Positions 9,843 to 20,472 of a stretch of DNA of 64,000 nucleotides are shown here, piece after piece (positions within the stretch are counted from its first letter, which is position 1; the number at the start of each line of letters is the position of its first letter). Made by a program: the position numbers and the translations under genes. The notes beneath the pieces were generated by a model. It ran no database searches and was not told where the DNA came from. It saw nothing but the letters and a program-made list of their open reading frames with translations. The stretch is from Neofusicoccum parvum. Lineage: Eukaryota > Ascomycota > Dothideomycetes > Botryosphaeriales > Botryosphaeriaceae. The DNA lies in NCBI GenBank assembly GCA_020912385.1, contig CP087210.1:930001-994000 (forward strand), read 5' to 3'.

Positions 9843-12800
9843 CTACATGATGCCAAGCTTCCCGAACGCCTCAACTACATCCTTGTCAACGTTGACCAAC
9901 CACTCGTCTCTGAACTTATCGTAACCTCCACACGCGGTGATGACGTGCTGTAGATGCTCGCGGATGAACTGAATAATGTTGACCGTGTGAACCGGGTCGG
10001 TGTAGATCATATCGCGGCGACGAGTGTCATCAGGTGCTTCCGGAGAGCTCAACTGCGGCTCTTCACGCTTCCAGACGAGGCAACTTCAGTAACTCGTAAG
10101 TCCATGTCAAGTACAGTCGAAACGTGGAAGATCTACTTACTCAACACTCGTGTCATCATTGCCATCGGTCAGCTCAATCACAATGTCCGTCCACATCGTC
10201 ATCAGATCTTGGAGCTTGATCAGAATCCAGTCCTTGCCTGTCTCAAGAAGTTTTGTGAGTGCCAGGCACATCAACTTCTTGCTGACTGGCGCGGCGATGT
10301 TGTCAAGGTGGTCGAACCACTCTTCTAGTAGCCATTTCATGCGTCCGTCGAGCGTCTCAGCGGCGTCTTGCATGCCATCTGATGCCGTTCGAGTCTGAGC
10401 GGCTTCAATGGCTGCGAGGAGAACGCGGTTCGAGGCGAGTCCAATGCGAGCAACGACTGTCCAGTAGTCGGTTTCGACAATGCCGTCGACGGCAGACGCG
10501 CTTTGAGATGTTATTAAGGTTGAATAAGTTTTGGCTTCTTTCATCAAATCCAACTTACCGAGCATTAGGGCCGGTCTTCTTGTGGGCTTCCCAGGCACCT
10601 TTGAGCCCGTCCAAAAGGCCGGTGAAAAATTCAGTCCGGATCATATCGGCAGTCAATATTTCCACCGCCGCCTCTCCGCCGAGAAGATCTGCGGCGCGCA
10701 CATATACTTCTACGAGATGTGTGACGAGGCCGTTAGCTTCTGGGCGCAGTGTTCCTAGAAGCGAGGCTGGCATAATGGTCAGCTTCTTTACGACCACGAA
10801 TATCACGACAAATGCTTACATAAAGACTTCAAGAGCACCGTGCGTAAATCATCGGAGCACATTTCAGTGGGGGCAAGGAGCAGATAGACTTCAGCAATCT
10901 CGAGAGTCTTGCGAAGACTTTCGGTGCCAAGCTCGAGGGTAGGAATAAGGTACGGGGCGAGTGAGAGAACCTCTGGAGAAGCTGGTGATGGGGTCTGGAC
11001 AAGCACAGCATGCCAAAGATCAAGCGCATCTTCCAAAAGGTAGACTTGGGTATCCGAGCCAGGTTCGAGCGTGTTTTTGATGATCGGGATAACCATGGAA
11101 TGAAGGGGGACGGACTCGGCCTTCATGGCGGTGATAAGACGAGTGAGGATGGTGAGAATTGCCTGCTTCATAAGATGCTCCTCCCCGGATTGTTCCCATA
11201 GAGGCGGCAGCAATGAAACAATATGGTTCGCAAATGGAGTAATCTGAATGGTGAGCCTGTGCATGGCAGGTACATAGACGTGAACTTACATGATGCTCCA
11301 AACGCTCGACGACAACACTGATTGTGTTGAGTAACGCCATTTTCGTGTCGCTCAGCTCAACCTCCCCAATAAGAGCCATTAAACGGTTCAGGATGTTTGA
11401 AGCATGCGGCATAAATCCCTCAACCTTGAAGTCCCAGTCGTCCGCAATATTTTTGAACTGTCGTCCGGCTGTCACGCGGACAACATGGTCGTTCAGCGGA
11501 TCGTCTTTGTTCAGGAGGTGATCGAAGATCTGATAGACGAGCGGTCGACTTTCATCAGAAACCTTGATTGTTATCCATTGGCCTAGCAGTATTGCTATGC
11601 GACGTCGCAAAATGTTGTATCCTGGCTTTTGCTTTTGGACCTCTGGAATCAATGTGGCCCTGATGAATGCGTCAAAGTCGAGTTCGTGGTGAAGGACAGG
11701 AGCCGCTAAGCCGACGGCTGTGTAAACAGAGTCCTTGAAGAGAATATTTTCGTTTTCCGGAGAAGCAACAGAGTAGAAGACTTGCAAAAGGGGCTGAACA
11801 AGATTCTTGAAGTTGATGGCCAAGTCAAGGAAGAGCCTCTCAGAGCATGATCTGATGGAGAATTCAATGTCGTCGCCTTCCATGTCTTCTCTTCTCTCCC
11901 ACTCGTCAGGTTCCTCCTCCCACTGGCGAAGATCGCTGGGACGGAAAACAAAGTAGCGCGACACGACTGTCTCCATCATCTCACGAACGAGGTCTTCGCC
12001 GAGAAGTTCTTGCTTTACCAGTTGCGTCGCTTGCGCTCTCTGCAGCGCGTCAGCGACCATATGACGCAAAACAAAATCATTGACTTACCTCCTGCTTCTC
12101 CTGCTCATGCTTGTATTTGAAAGTTTGTTGAGGATTAAACACCATCCTCAGACAGGCACGAATCAAGAGCAGACCCTTTAGGCAAAGACGCTCCATGATG
12201 GGCTTTTCATCGTCATCCACGTCGCCATCTGTACCAATTTTCCTGTCTGTGGACGCTTCCTTGGTACCAAAGTTTTCACCAAACTTGACAATGAGACCCC
12301 AGTAGGCCTTTGTGGTGTTGATTGAATCGGGAAGCAGAATGAATGCGGCAGGATGGGTCTTGGCCACTTCAAGGTGTAGCTTTGCAAGCTGTAGGAGGTG
12401 CTTTTCAACGAGTTCTTTTACAGGTGGCGGAAGGGCGGACGGATCTTGAGACGTGATTGCGAGGAAATCGCCCAGCTGATTCCGTACAATGCCCCAGAAC
12501 TGCTGAACATCGACGTCGCGATTAGGGAACTCGAAACCTGAAACCACGACACGCCGCAGCACCTTGATAGCGAGGAGGCTTTGCTCGATGCTCTCGAGTG
12601 CACCTCCCTCGTCATCACCTCCATGCTGCAGGAAAGCCAACCATTGTTGGACCTTGTCCATGTAGATGTGGCCAAGAACGCGAAAGACCTCGGGAGAAAC
12701 AGACAGTAGATTAGAGCGAAGCCTTACGATCCGGCCAGTTGCAAGCTCTTTGATAATATGCAAAAGGATCAGAAGGGTCCGGGGAAGATAGAGACGATTG

Positions 12801-13472
12801 ACGCCCGTCGAGGTGGATTGACGGAGGAGCTCGATGATTTGATTGATGACATCAGGCCAGTCATGTGGGAACTCGAACCTGACAATCTTTGCGATGACCA
12901 GGGCATTTTGCAGAGCAAGTCTTTGATCAGCCTCATTAACTCCGCTTTCCAGCAACCTCGAGCGGATGAGGGTTTTGTCCTCTTTGCTGACCGCACTGCC
13001 AATCTATCAGCATCAATTCTATGTTGGAGGTGAGGGTGGGCCAGTACTTTGTAGCAGTCTTTCGCCAGTACTTGTCGATTCCGTTCTTGAGCTGGATAAT
13101 TGCAAGGTAGCGGATCTCCACTGGCAGTGATTTGTCTATGAAAGCAGCCTGGCTATTGTGTCAGCCTTAGCTTTGTGCATACAGGTCAGAGCCTTTATTG
13201 GTGCCATATCCCAAGGCGGATGACAAGGATAAAGAGACTTTGCTTGCTGAGGGTGAAGCATGGACAACAGGGGGTAAAGCAGCCGAGGGGAATGCGCATA
13301 CCTGCAGCAGCGGGTAGTAGCCTTTCTCAGCTTCCCACTTTTGCAGTTGTTTGGTGCCGGTCTGGATCTGGTGCGGGTCGCTCGAGGCGGCGGAACGGAG
13401 CACGTGAAAGAGCAGGCCCTCTGTGAGCGGATTTGCTTCGGCTGGCAGCTCGAGAGCGCTTTGGACTTCCAT
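9843..13472 (-). CDS. KAP120: Karyopherin/importin-beta family, KAP120 / importin-11 type
   Basis: Eight exons on the minus strand: 13302-13472, 13048-13148, 12089-12995, 11290-12039, 10820-11243, 10559-10766, 10141-10500 and 9843-10083. All joins keep frame, giving 1053 residues, close to the family length. The N-terminal importin-beta domain is clear: KQLQKWEAEKGYYPLLQ, then VEIRYLAIIQLKNGIDKYWR, a signature shared with Kap120 and importin-11. HEAT-like helical repeats run to the end with no other domain. KAP120 is a nuclear import receptor linked in yeast to ribosome-biogenesis cargo and to nuclear envelope function; it binds Ran-GTP through the N-terminal repeats. The last intron uses an AAG acceptor (exon 8 starting at 10083) and the second uses a weak GTACTG donor, so these two junctions are the least certain. 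The first intron is longer (153 nt) than the others. Confidence 0.93.
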
Positions 13473-15331
13473 GCTGGGCTACCGGGAGATTGGGGTGAGT
13501 CAGGGCAAGGCGGATTCAAAAGCTGGCATTGAAACTATTTGGCGGCGGTGTCTGGCCACGGCGAGTGGTGTCAAACGGACAGCCAACGCGCCAGCACACG
13601 CTCATCCGCAAAAGAAAGTCACGCCCCGCGATGGCGGCTAGCCCGATCAGGTCTAGCGTCCATGACGTAACCGACATCGCCGCACAAATGGTCCTGGGGG
13701 GTCTCTCAACACCACCAGAACACCCCGCTTCGGGCCTCGCCATGTCTCGAGGGCCTCTTCTTCGCCAAAGCGGACAGACGGCCCAGGCTGATAAAAATCA
13801 ATAGCAATCACGAGCGTCGCGGGCTGCACGGACGGACGCCTTGCTGGAAAAAGAATTGCGAAGCTCCCCGAGTTCCAGAAGCTTAACACCTAACCTCAGG
13901 GGGCATGGATATCGGGTGCATTAGGAGGTGGCTGTGGGAGTAACGCTGTGCTGAAAGGGATGCATCCATGCGCGCCGCCCAATATTTAGACAATGGATTA
14001 TAGCAGCCAGCCGCCACTACGGGCGACGCACCGTGGCTGGCTGCCAGCTGCCAGAATGGCGCAACAGCCATGGGCACATGCGAAACAGCACCACCTCTTT
14101 GCAAGAGCTGCACGCAAACAGGGACGTCCTGTCTGATAACAGCACCCGTATGCGGCAGCGTTAGACGCAGATCTCCCGCGGGAGCCCTGGAGTCGCACAA
14201 AGCCCCCACGTGCCGGCGCTGGCTTTGCAGGCACGAGTCAATCGGGCGCTGTCTTGTGGCGTCCCTCATTTCCGAGCGCCTTGATTCGGGCGATGCCAGG
14301 GTTGACGTGCCGATGCCCGCTGCTTCTCGAAGAACTTTATCTCTGACATTTGTTTCGCGCAAGCTGCACTACACGAGCGCGGCGAGATGAATCGGGGCAT
14401 CTGGCTCCGCCCGCACTCTGGGTACATACGTGGCGCCCGCGATTTTCTCCAGAGCTTCCAGACGCGTCGCCAACGCCACGACGCTGCCCGCACGCAGGGA
14501 GTACGAGCTGAAGTGCATTAGTGTGGCGAAACACCTCAGGCTGCCTGCGAGGGACGGCAGCCGCGCTGCTAGCGCCTCACCGCGCCCGGGGCCGCTAGCC
14601 GCAAGCCCATAAGCCGGGCGCCACTATCGTGAACATTTTTCTGTTGGCACCTCTGTTGATCTTGCCTCGCCCACGCCCGCCGGCGCGCTCGCGAGGAGGC
14701 AGCGGGCAGTGGCTCAGGGATGGACGGCGCTGAGACGGTCAAGTGGGCGCGGCAGGGCCGAATGGCCGGTGAGCTGGCGTGCAGAAGGGCGGGCAGGCTT
14801 GAAGCATCTCGAACGAAGATCATGGCAGCGTAATTCGCCGTGTGGAGCTGGCAGGCTGCGTGCGCGCCCTGCGACTGGCTCTCCCGCGTCCCAAAATTAG
14901 CGTCCGCCGGCCGTGCCTGCCGTGACGGCGCGCGCTCGCTGCTGGCGGGTGGCCGTTCGCGGTTGCTCGCGGTGAGCGCCTCGAGCATGCACGGGCGCGC
15001 CTGGAGCTTTGGCCACCGCTCGAAGCTCTCCCCCTACCGCCCGCCGCGCGAGTACAATATCTGGCCAGCTGCCAACTTCCCCTCCGCTCCTCTGCATCCC
15101 CTCTTCTTCTCTTGCATCAGCCTGAATCATCCTGCAGCGGAGGCCCGATCGTCATTGCGACCGCCCCGTCAATCGCGACCGCCCGCCCCAGCAATCGCTC
15201 ATTCAAGTACGCCCCGCCCCCTCCTCCCCTCACTCCGACCTGTCGTCATTCTCCTGAAACGCCGTGTTGACTTTTCCACCGCCCGCCTGCAGACTTTTTG
15301 ACCTGAACGCCCCGTCCCAACTCCGATCACA
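13473..15331. other. Intergenic: divergent promoter region of KAP120 and UGP1
   Basis: About 1.9 kb between two divergent genes. The last 250 bp before the UGP1 ATG are strongly CT/CCGC-rich on the plus strand, as in leaders of highly expressed fungal genes. Many overlapping short frames exist on both strands because of high GC, but none has domain features or supported splice sites. Confidence 0.55.
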
Positions 15332-17615
15332 ATGGCCTCCCGCATCAAGGACGCGCTTCCCTCGCACCTCAAGCCCGCCAGCGCTGAGGATGGCTTCGCC
15401 AGGCACCATGGCAAGACCCAGTCGCACATGGTAAGTTTTGTTTTGCACTCAGCCGCAGCACCTCCGTCTAGCAGCGTGTCCGTTTGGCGTGGCCTCTCCA
15501 GCTTCGTGAAAGCGCCATTTCGGCAGCCACGCTCCATTGAGCTTCCGCGTCGACGGCAGCCGGACCTCGTCCGACGAGCCGCCAAGTGCCCTCAGCACCA
15601 AGAGACCCCTCAACACCATCTCCACACGTCATCGATCTGCGCTCGCCAGGAGCGGACGCTCACGCCACGCCGACTGCCCTCGCGTTCTGGGGCTCTGCTT
15701 CCAAGACCTCGAGCCGCACAGCTCGCACCTACACCACAGGGGCAGCAGAACTGGGCGGTATGCGATGGAACCTTGCGATACGGACCCCTCAGCGGACGGG
15801 CCCTCGAACTCAGCCTGTGTGTTCACGAGCTCCCCCTGGGCATGGATCGAGCACTGCGGCCCCACTTTTTACGTGGAAATCCCCTGGACGTAGCCCCTAT
15901 CCCTGTCGGTTTGGGCTGGCTTCGACGACCCGATCAAGGATGACTTGGCTAAACAAATGCTCCTTACTACCTTGTGACGCCCGGACAGGCATTAAGCTGC
16001 ATCTGGTATCCCAGAGCTGCACGCTGGATCGGACACGCTGCTAACACAATGTCGTCACTCCCGTTGTTTAAAGATGCTAATACTACTGACGATAAGGCGT
16101 TTGAGAACACCTCGACGTCTGTCGCGGCTTCGCAGATGCGCAATGCGCTGAACCAACTCGCCGATACCGTCAAGGACCCCGCCGAGAAGCAGGTATGTTC
16201 GAACCTCCCCACCACACAACCGAATAAGTTAGTGATTTGAGAAACAGCGGTTCGAGACTGAGATGGACAACTTCTTCGCTCTGTTCCGTCGCTACCTCAA
16301 CGACAAGGCTAAGGGCAACGCGATTGAGTGGTCGCGCATCGCTCCCCCCAAGCCCGAACAGGTCGTCAGCTATGCCGACTTGCCCAACACCGAGTCCGTC
16401 GACTTCCTCAAGAAGCTCGCTGTTGTCAAGCTCAACGGTGGTCTTGGTACCTCGATGGGTTGCGTCGGTCCCAAGTCCGTCATCGAGGTCCGTGACGGCA
16501 TGTCGTTCCTTGACCTGTCCGTCCGCCAGATCGAGTACCTGAACAGGACTTACGACGTCAACGTTCCCTTCGTTCTCATGAACTCGTTCAACACCGACTC
16601 GGACACCGCCAACATCATCAAGAAGTACGAGGGTCACAACATCGATATCATGACCTTCAACCAGTCCAAGTACCCGCGTGTGCTCAAGGACTCCCTTCTG
16701 CCGGCGCCCAAGTCAGCCGACTCCCAGATCTCCGACTGGTACCCTCCGGGTCACGGTGACGTCTTCGAGTCGATGTACAACTCGGGCATCCTCGACAAGC
16801 TCATTGATCGTGGCATTGAGATCATCTTCCTGTCAAACGCCGACAACCTCGGTGCCGTAGTCGACCTCCGCATCCTCCAGCACATGGTTGAGACCGAGGC
16901 GGAGTACATCATGGAGCTGACGGACAAGACCAAGGCCGACGTCAAGGGTGGTACCATCATTGACTACGAGGGCTCTGTCCGCCTTTTGGAAATTGCTCAG
17001 GTGCCCAAGGAGCATGTCAACGAGTTCAAGTCGATCAAGAAGTTCAAGTACTTCAACACCAACAACATCTGGCTCAACCTCAAGGCCATCAAGCGTGTTG
17101 TTGAGAACAACGAGTTGGCGATGGAGATCATCCCCAACGAGAAGAGCATTCCTGCTGACAAGAAGGGCGAGGCGGACCTGTCGGTCATCCAGCTCGAGAC
17201 AGCCGTCGGTGCTGCCATCCGCCACTTCAACAACGCTCACGGTGTGAACGTTCCCAGGAGGCGCTTCCTGCCGGTCAAGACGTGCTCTGACCTCATGCTC
17301 GTCAAGTCTGACCTGTACACGCTGCAGCACGGTCAGCTTGTCATGGACCCGAACCGCTTCGGCCCGGCGCCGCTCATCAAGCTCGGCTCCGACTTCAAGA
17401 AGGTGTCGAGCTTCCAGTCTCGCATCCCGTCGATCCCCAAGATTGTCGAGCTTGACCACCTGACAATCACGGGCGCGGTCAACCTCGGCCGTGGTGTCAC
17501 GCTCAAGGGCACGGTCATCATCGTGGCGACGGAAGGCCAGACGATCGACGTTCCCCCGGGATCGATCCTGGAGAACGTGGTGGTCCAGGGTAGCTTGCGT
17601 CTGTTGGAGCACTAG
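15332..17615 (+). CDS. UGP1: UTP-glucose-1-phosphate uridylyltransferase
   Basis: Exons 15332-15430, 16097-16192 and 16248-17615 give 520 residues, the usual fungal UGPase length. The first exon encodes the short basic N-terminus; exon 2 begins [18 protein letters not shown]; exon 3 carries the catalytic core. The nucleotide-binding loop [12 protein letters not shown] is followed by [25 protein letters not shown] and the C-terminal left-handed beta-helix ([19 protein letters not shown]) are present. The enzyme makes UDP-glucose from UTP and glucose-1-phosphate in the cytosol and feeds glycogen, trehalose, beta-glucan and galactose metabolism; the same UDP-sugar economy supports the wall enzymes further along this window. 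The first intron is 666 nt, far longer than its neighbours, and its acceptor is AAG rather than CAG. Confidence 0.97.
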
Positions 17616-18332
17616 AGGGCGAGCGGTGAGAAAATTAACAGGGGCCACGTATTGTGGAATGTGGAATGCTGCATACGGCATACGGCATACAGATGGAGGC
17701 ACATCATAGCAGAGTGCCTTTTAGTTAGTGCGAGTTTAATAGAGCATGATGAACTGGTAACTGGCGTGCGCAGTGTGTTCCGTGAGCCCTGGTTGAGAGC
17801 GAGCGCTGGTGCGTGGGGAGGAGGCGGGGCGGGCCGCGGTGATGTCAGTGGGGTTGGGGTGGGCGGATGCCTTGGGCTGCGGGCAACTGCGGCTGAGCGG
17901 CTCAGTCATCGTGGCTCGGCCTCAGTGGCCCGACATGACGCAGGCGCGCGCAGGCTGAGGCAGGCAATAGGCAGGCGCCGGAATGCAGAGAATGCAGGCG
18001 ATGGCGCACGGCGGCATCGGGGCGCGCAGGGCGAGCGAGGGGGGCGTGGGGATGGGCGTGGGCGCAAGCCCTATAAACGGCGCTCAGCGCCCAAGGCCCG
18101 CCCGCAAGCTCCCAGCGCTCCAGCCCGCGCCAGACCGTCAGCGCACGCGGAGCCGCCAGGCGCCAGTCTCTCTCCGCGCGATTGACCGCGACCCGCCGAT
18201 CGCCCCACGCGCCCCAGTCTCCAGCGCGCTGAGCGGCCCTTGCAGCCCGCCCGTCGACCACCTCCGCCGCCCATCTCTCTGGACCGTACCGTACATGCGC
18301 TCCGCGGCCTGGATGCATGCGACTGAGTCGGC
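17616..18332. other. Intergenic region with TATA-like promoter of the DUF7514 gene
   Basis: 3' UTR of UGP1 followed by the promoter of the next gene on the same strand. A short ATACGGC direct repeat lies near 17674-17690. Confidence 0.5.
18072..18077 (+). promoter_or_regulatory. TATAAA box candidate
   Basis: CTATAAACGG lies 256 bases upstream of the DUF7514 gene ATG in otherwise very GC-rich DNA. The position fits a leader of about 200 nt. Inference from sequence only. Confidence 0.35.
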
Positions 18333-20472
18333 ATGGCTGACCACCAACCCTCCCCGGACGCCGCCGCCAAAGAAGCGCAGCAGTTCTGGGGCTTCCTCTT
18401 CAGGCCCGACAAGTGCGGCACCGACCTGCTCAACCGCCTGCTCGAGGGCGTCGCCGTCTACGTGGTGCGCGCCCTCCTCTCCTTCCAAGCTGCGCGACGC
18501 ACAAGCTGACCAACCGCCGCAGGCCAAAAACTTCGGGCCCACCGAGGACTGCGCAGACATCACGCCCGCCCAGCTCGCCGGCTTCTACAGGGCCGTCGGC
18601 GGCGACTATGACGTCCTCTTTATCGATACGCCCGCCCCTTCCGTCGCCTTCATATACAAGTCGCTTGGCTGCCTCCACTCGCTGCAGCCTGCCCCGGACT
18701 CGGACGGCTACAGCATCCCGACAGTGCCCGCCTTGAAGCGCAAAGGCTTCGTCACATGGCAGACAATCCAGCTCCTGCTCGGCCCGGACGAGCATGTGCC
18801 CTTTCTGCAGGGTGCCGTCGAGCAGTTCGACATTGTGGATCCGGGCACCGGCAAGGTCTTCCCCAAACTGCTGCCCAAAGAAGCTTTTCCGGAGAAGCCC
18901 GACGAGGACATGTTGCGCTGGTATGAGAGCGTGTCGAACCGCCTGCGCCAGGAATGCGAGGTGGAAGAAGAGCAGCAGCGCAAACGTTCATCACGGCCAG
19001 GGCCGCCCGGCGACGGCGGAGAACCCTTTGACAGCGACTTCTCCGACGAGTACTCGGCCGACGAGCGCACCGGCGCGGCTGCATACTTCCGCAACCCGCT
19101 GTACCGCAACCGCGACGGCCGCCCGACCATCATCCGCCGATTTTCGCGTGCCGATTACAAGCCTCGCTCCCCGCGCGAGTTTGTGCAGGACCGTGGCAGG
19201 CTGGTCGCGAACTCCATCAGCCGCCATATTTGGACGCCATGGGGCAAATCAGAAAGGTCTGACAAGTACAGGGAGCGGCGGAAGAGCCTCCCAGACAGGC
19301 CCAGCAGCTCTCAGTATTCAGAAGATGGAGCGGGAGATTATGACGACGAAGCAGAACCCACACCTACGGGTCCCCACCCAAGACATCCACATCGCCTGCA
19401 TGGTACCTCGAGCCCCAAGCCACCGCTACCTCACAGGCCACGGAATGGTGCACGAAGGGGCAGCTCGCGTTCATACAACAGCGCAACTTCCTCTGACTCC
19501 GAGGACTTTCCACGATCTTCGGAGCGCATTCCTGGAGACCACAGAGTGCGACCAAATCACCATGTTCCGCTCCGCCACCGCCGCAGCCATTCTCCGCCTT
19601 CCTCTCCGCGTGAGTATTTCCCCCCTTATGGCGAATATCCGCACAGCAGACGCTATAGCCATAATCATCAAGGAGGCTATCCGTACGCGCATATACCAAG
19701 TCCGCACAGGCATACCGGCTCGGACCCCCCGCTTCGAGTCCCAAAGGAGCACAGAGATCGCGGCGAGCGGTCCAATCTACGCGAGCGTGAACATCACAGC
19801 CACAGCCGGGACCGCGATCGTGACCATGAGCGGGCTGAAAGAGACAGCGCCCGTCCAAGTCCTCGCGATCCTCGAGATCCTCGCGAGCACCTTATCCCCG
19901 TAACATCTGCTACACCGCCCACCCCGCCCCCCATCAAGACTTACTCAGGAACAAATCTCTCCGCCCTTGCCGGTGGAGGCAACGGCAGCCATAACTCGTC
20001 CGCGCGCCCCAGCCCCAGTGGTTTCAAACCCACAAACGAGCCGCTATTCGCAACCCAAGTCGCGCATCTCCAACCTCCTCCCACCCAATTCGGTCCTAAT
20101 GGCCCGAATATCCCAACTGGCACCGCGCAAGGCCCTCTCCCCCCAGGGCAAATTCCTCGCTCTGCATACTACGATCACCCTGGCGGTACGGCTCGCGGTC
20201 CCGAGCATGGTCGCCGCCCTAGCTACCCGCCGCGCGGACCCTCGGCGGCAGGTGCGGACCGCGTGCCGCTGCCAGCTAGAGCGCAGAGTGTACGGTATCC
20301 TGGCAGTGCATCACCACGATGGAGTGGAAGCAGAAATAGCAGTGTTGAGAGAGAAGAGCCGATACGGCAATCGCGGAGAGACAGAGCTACTGGGCACAGA
20401 TATGTGCAAGGCATAGGAGGAGGAATGGATGGAGTTAGCGGGAGGAGATATCCGGTCGAAGGGAGGTACTAA
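18333..20472 (+). CDS. DUF7514-type fungal protein with long disordered basic tail
   Basis: Exons 18333-18464 and 18523-20472 (58 nt intron, GTGCGC..CAG) give 693 residues. The first ~190 residues are the conserved part: QQFWGFLFRPDKCGTDLLNR, then FYRAVGGDYDVLFIDTP, FIYKSLGCLHSLQP, FVTWQTIQLLLGPDEHVPFL and FPKLLPKEAFPEKP. I recognise this as the fungal DUF7514 domain, which has no known function. The remainder is low-complexity and rich in Arg, Ser, Pro, His and Glu, with HSHSRDRDRDHERAERD-like stretches that resemble RS-type disordered tails. No signal peptide or membrane segment. A longer frame starting at 17983 is continuous with exon 2, but it crosses exon 1 in the wrong frame, so the 18333 start is preferred. 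A nuclear or adaptor role is possible but unproven. Confidence 0.85.

Noticed and set aside
17983..18522. 829-codon open frame extending the DUF7514 gene upstream
   Set aside because: It reads exon 1 in the wrong frame; the conserved FWGFLFRPDK segment starts from the ATG at 18333 and needs the 58 nt intron.
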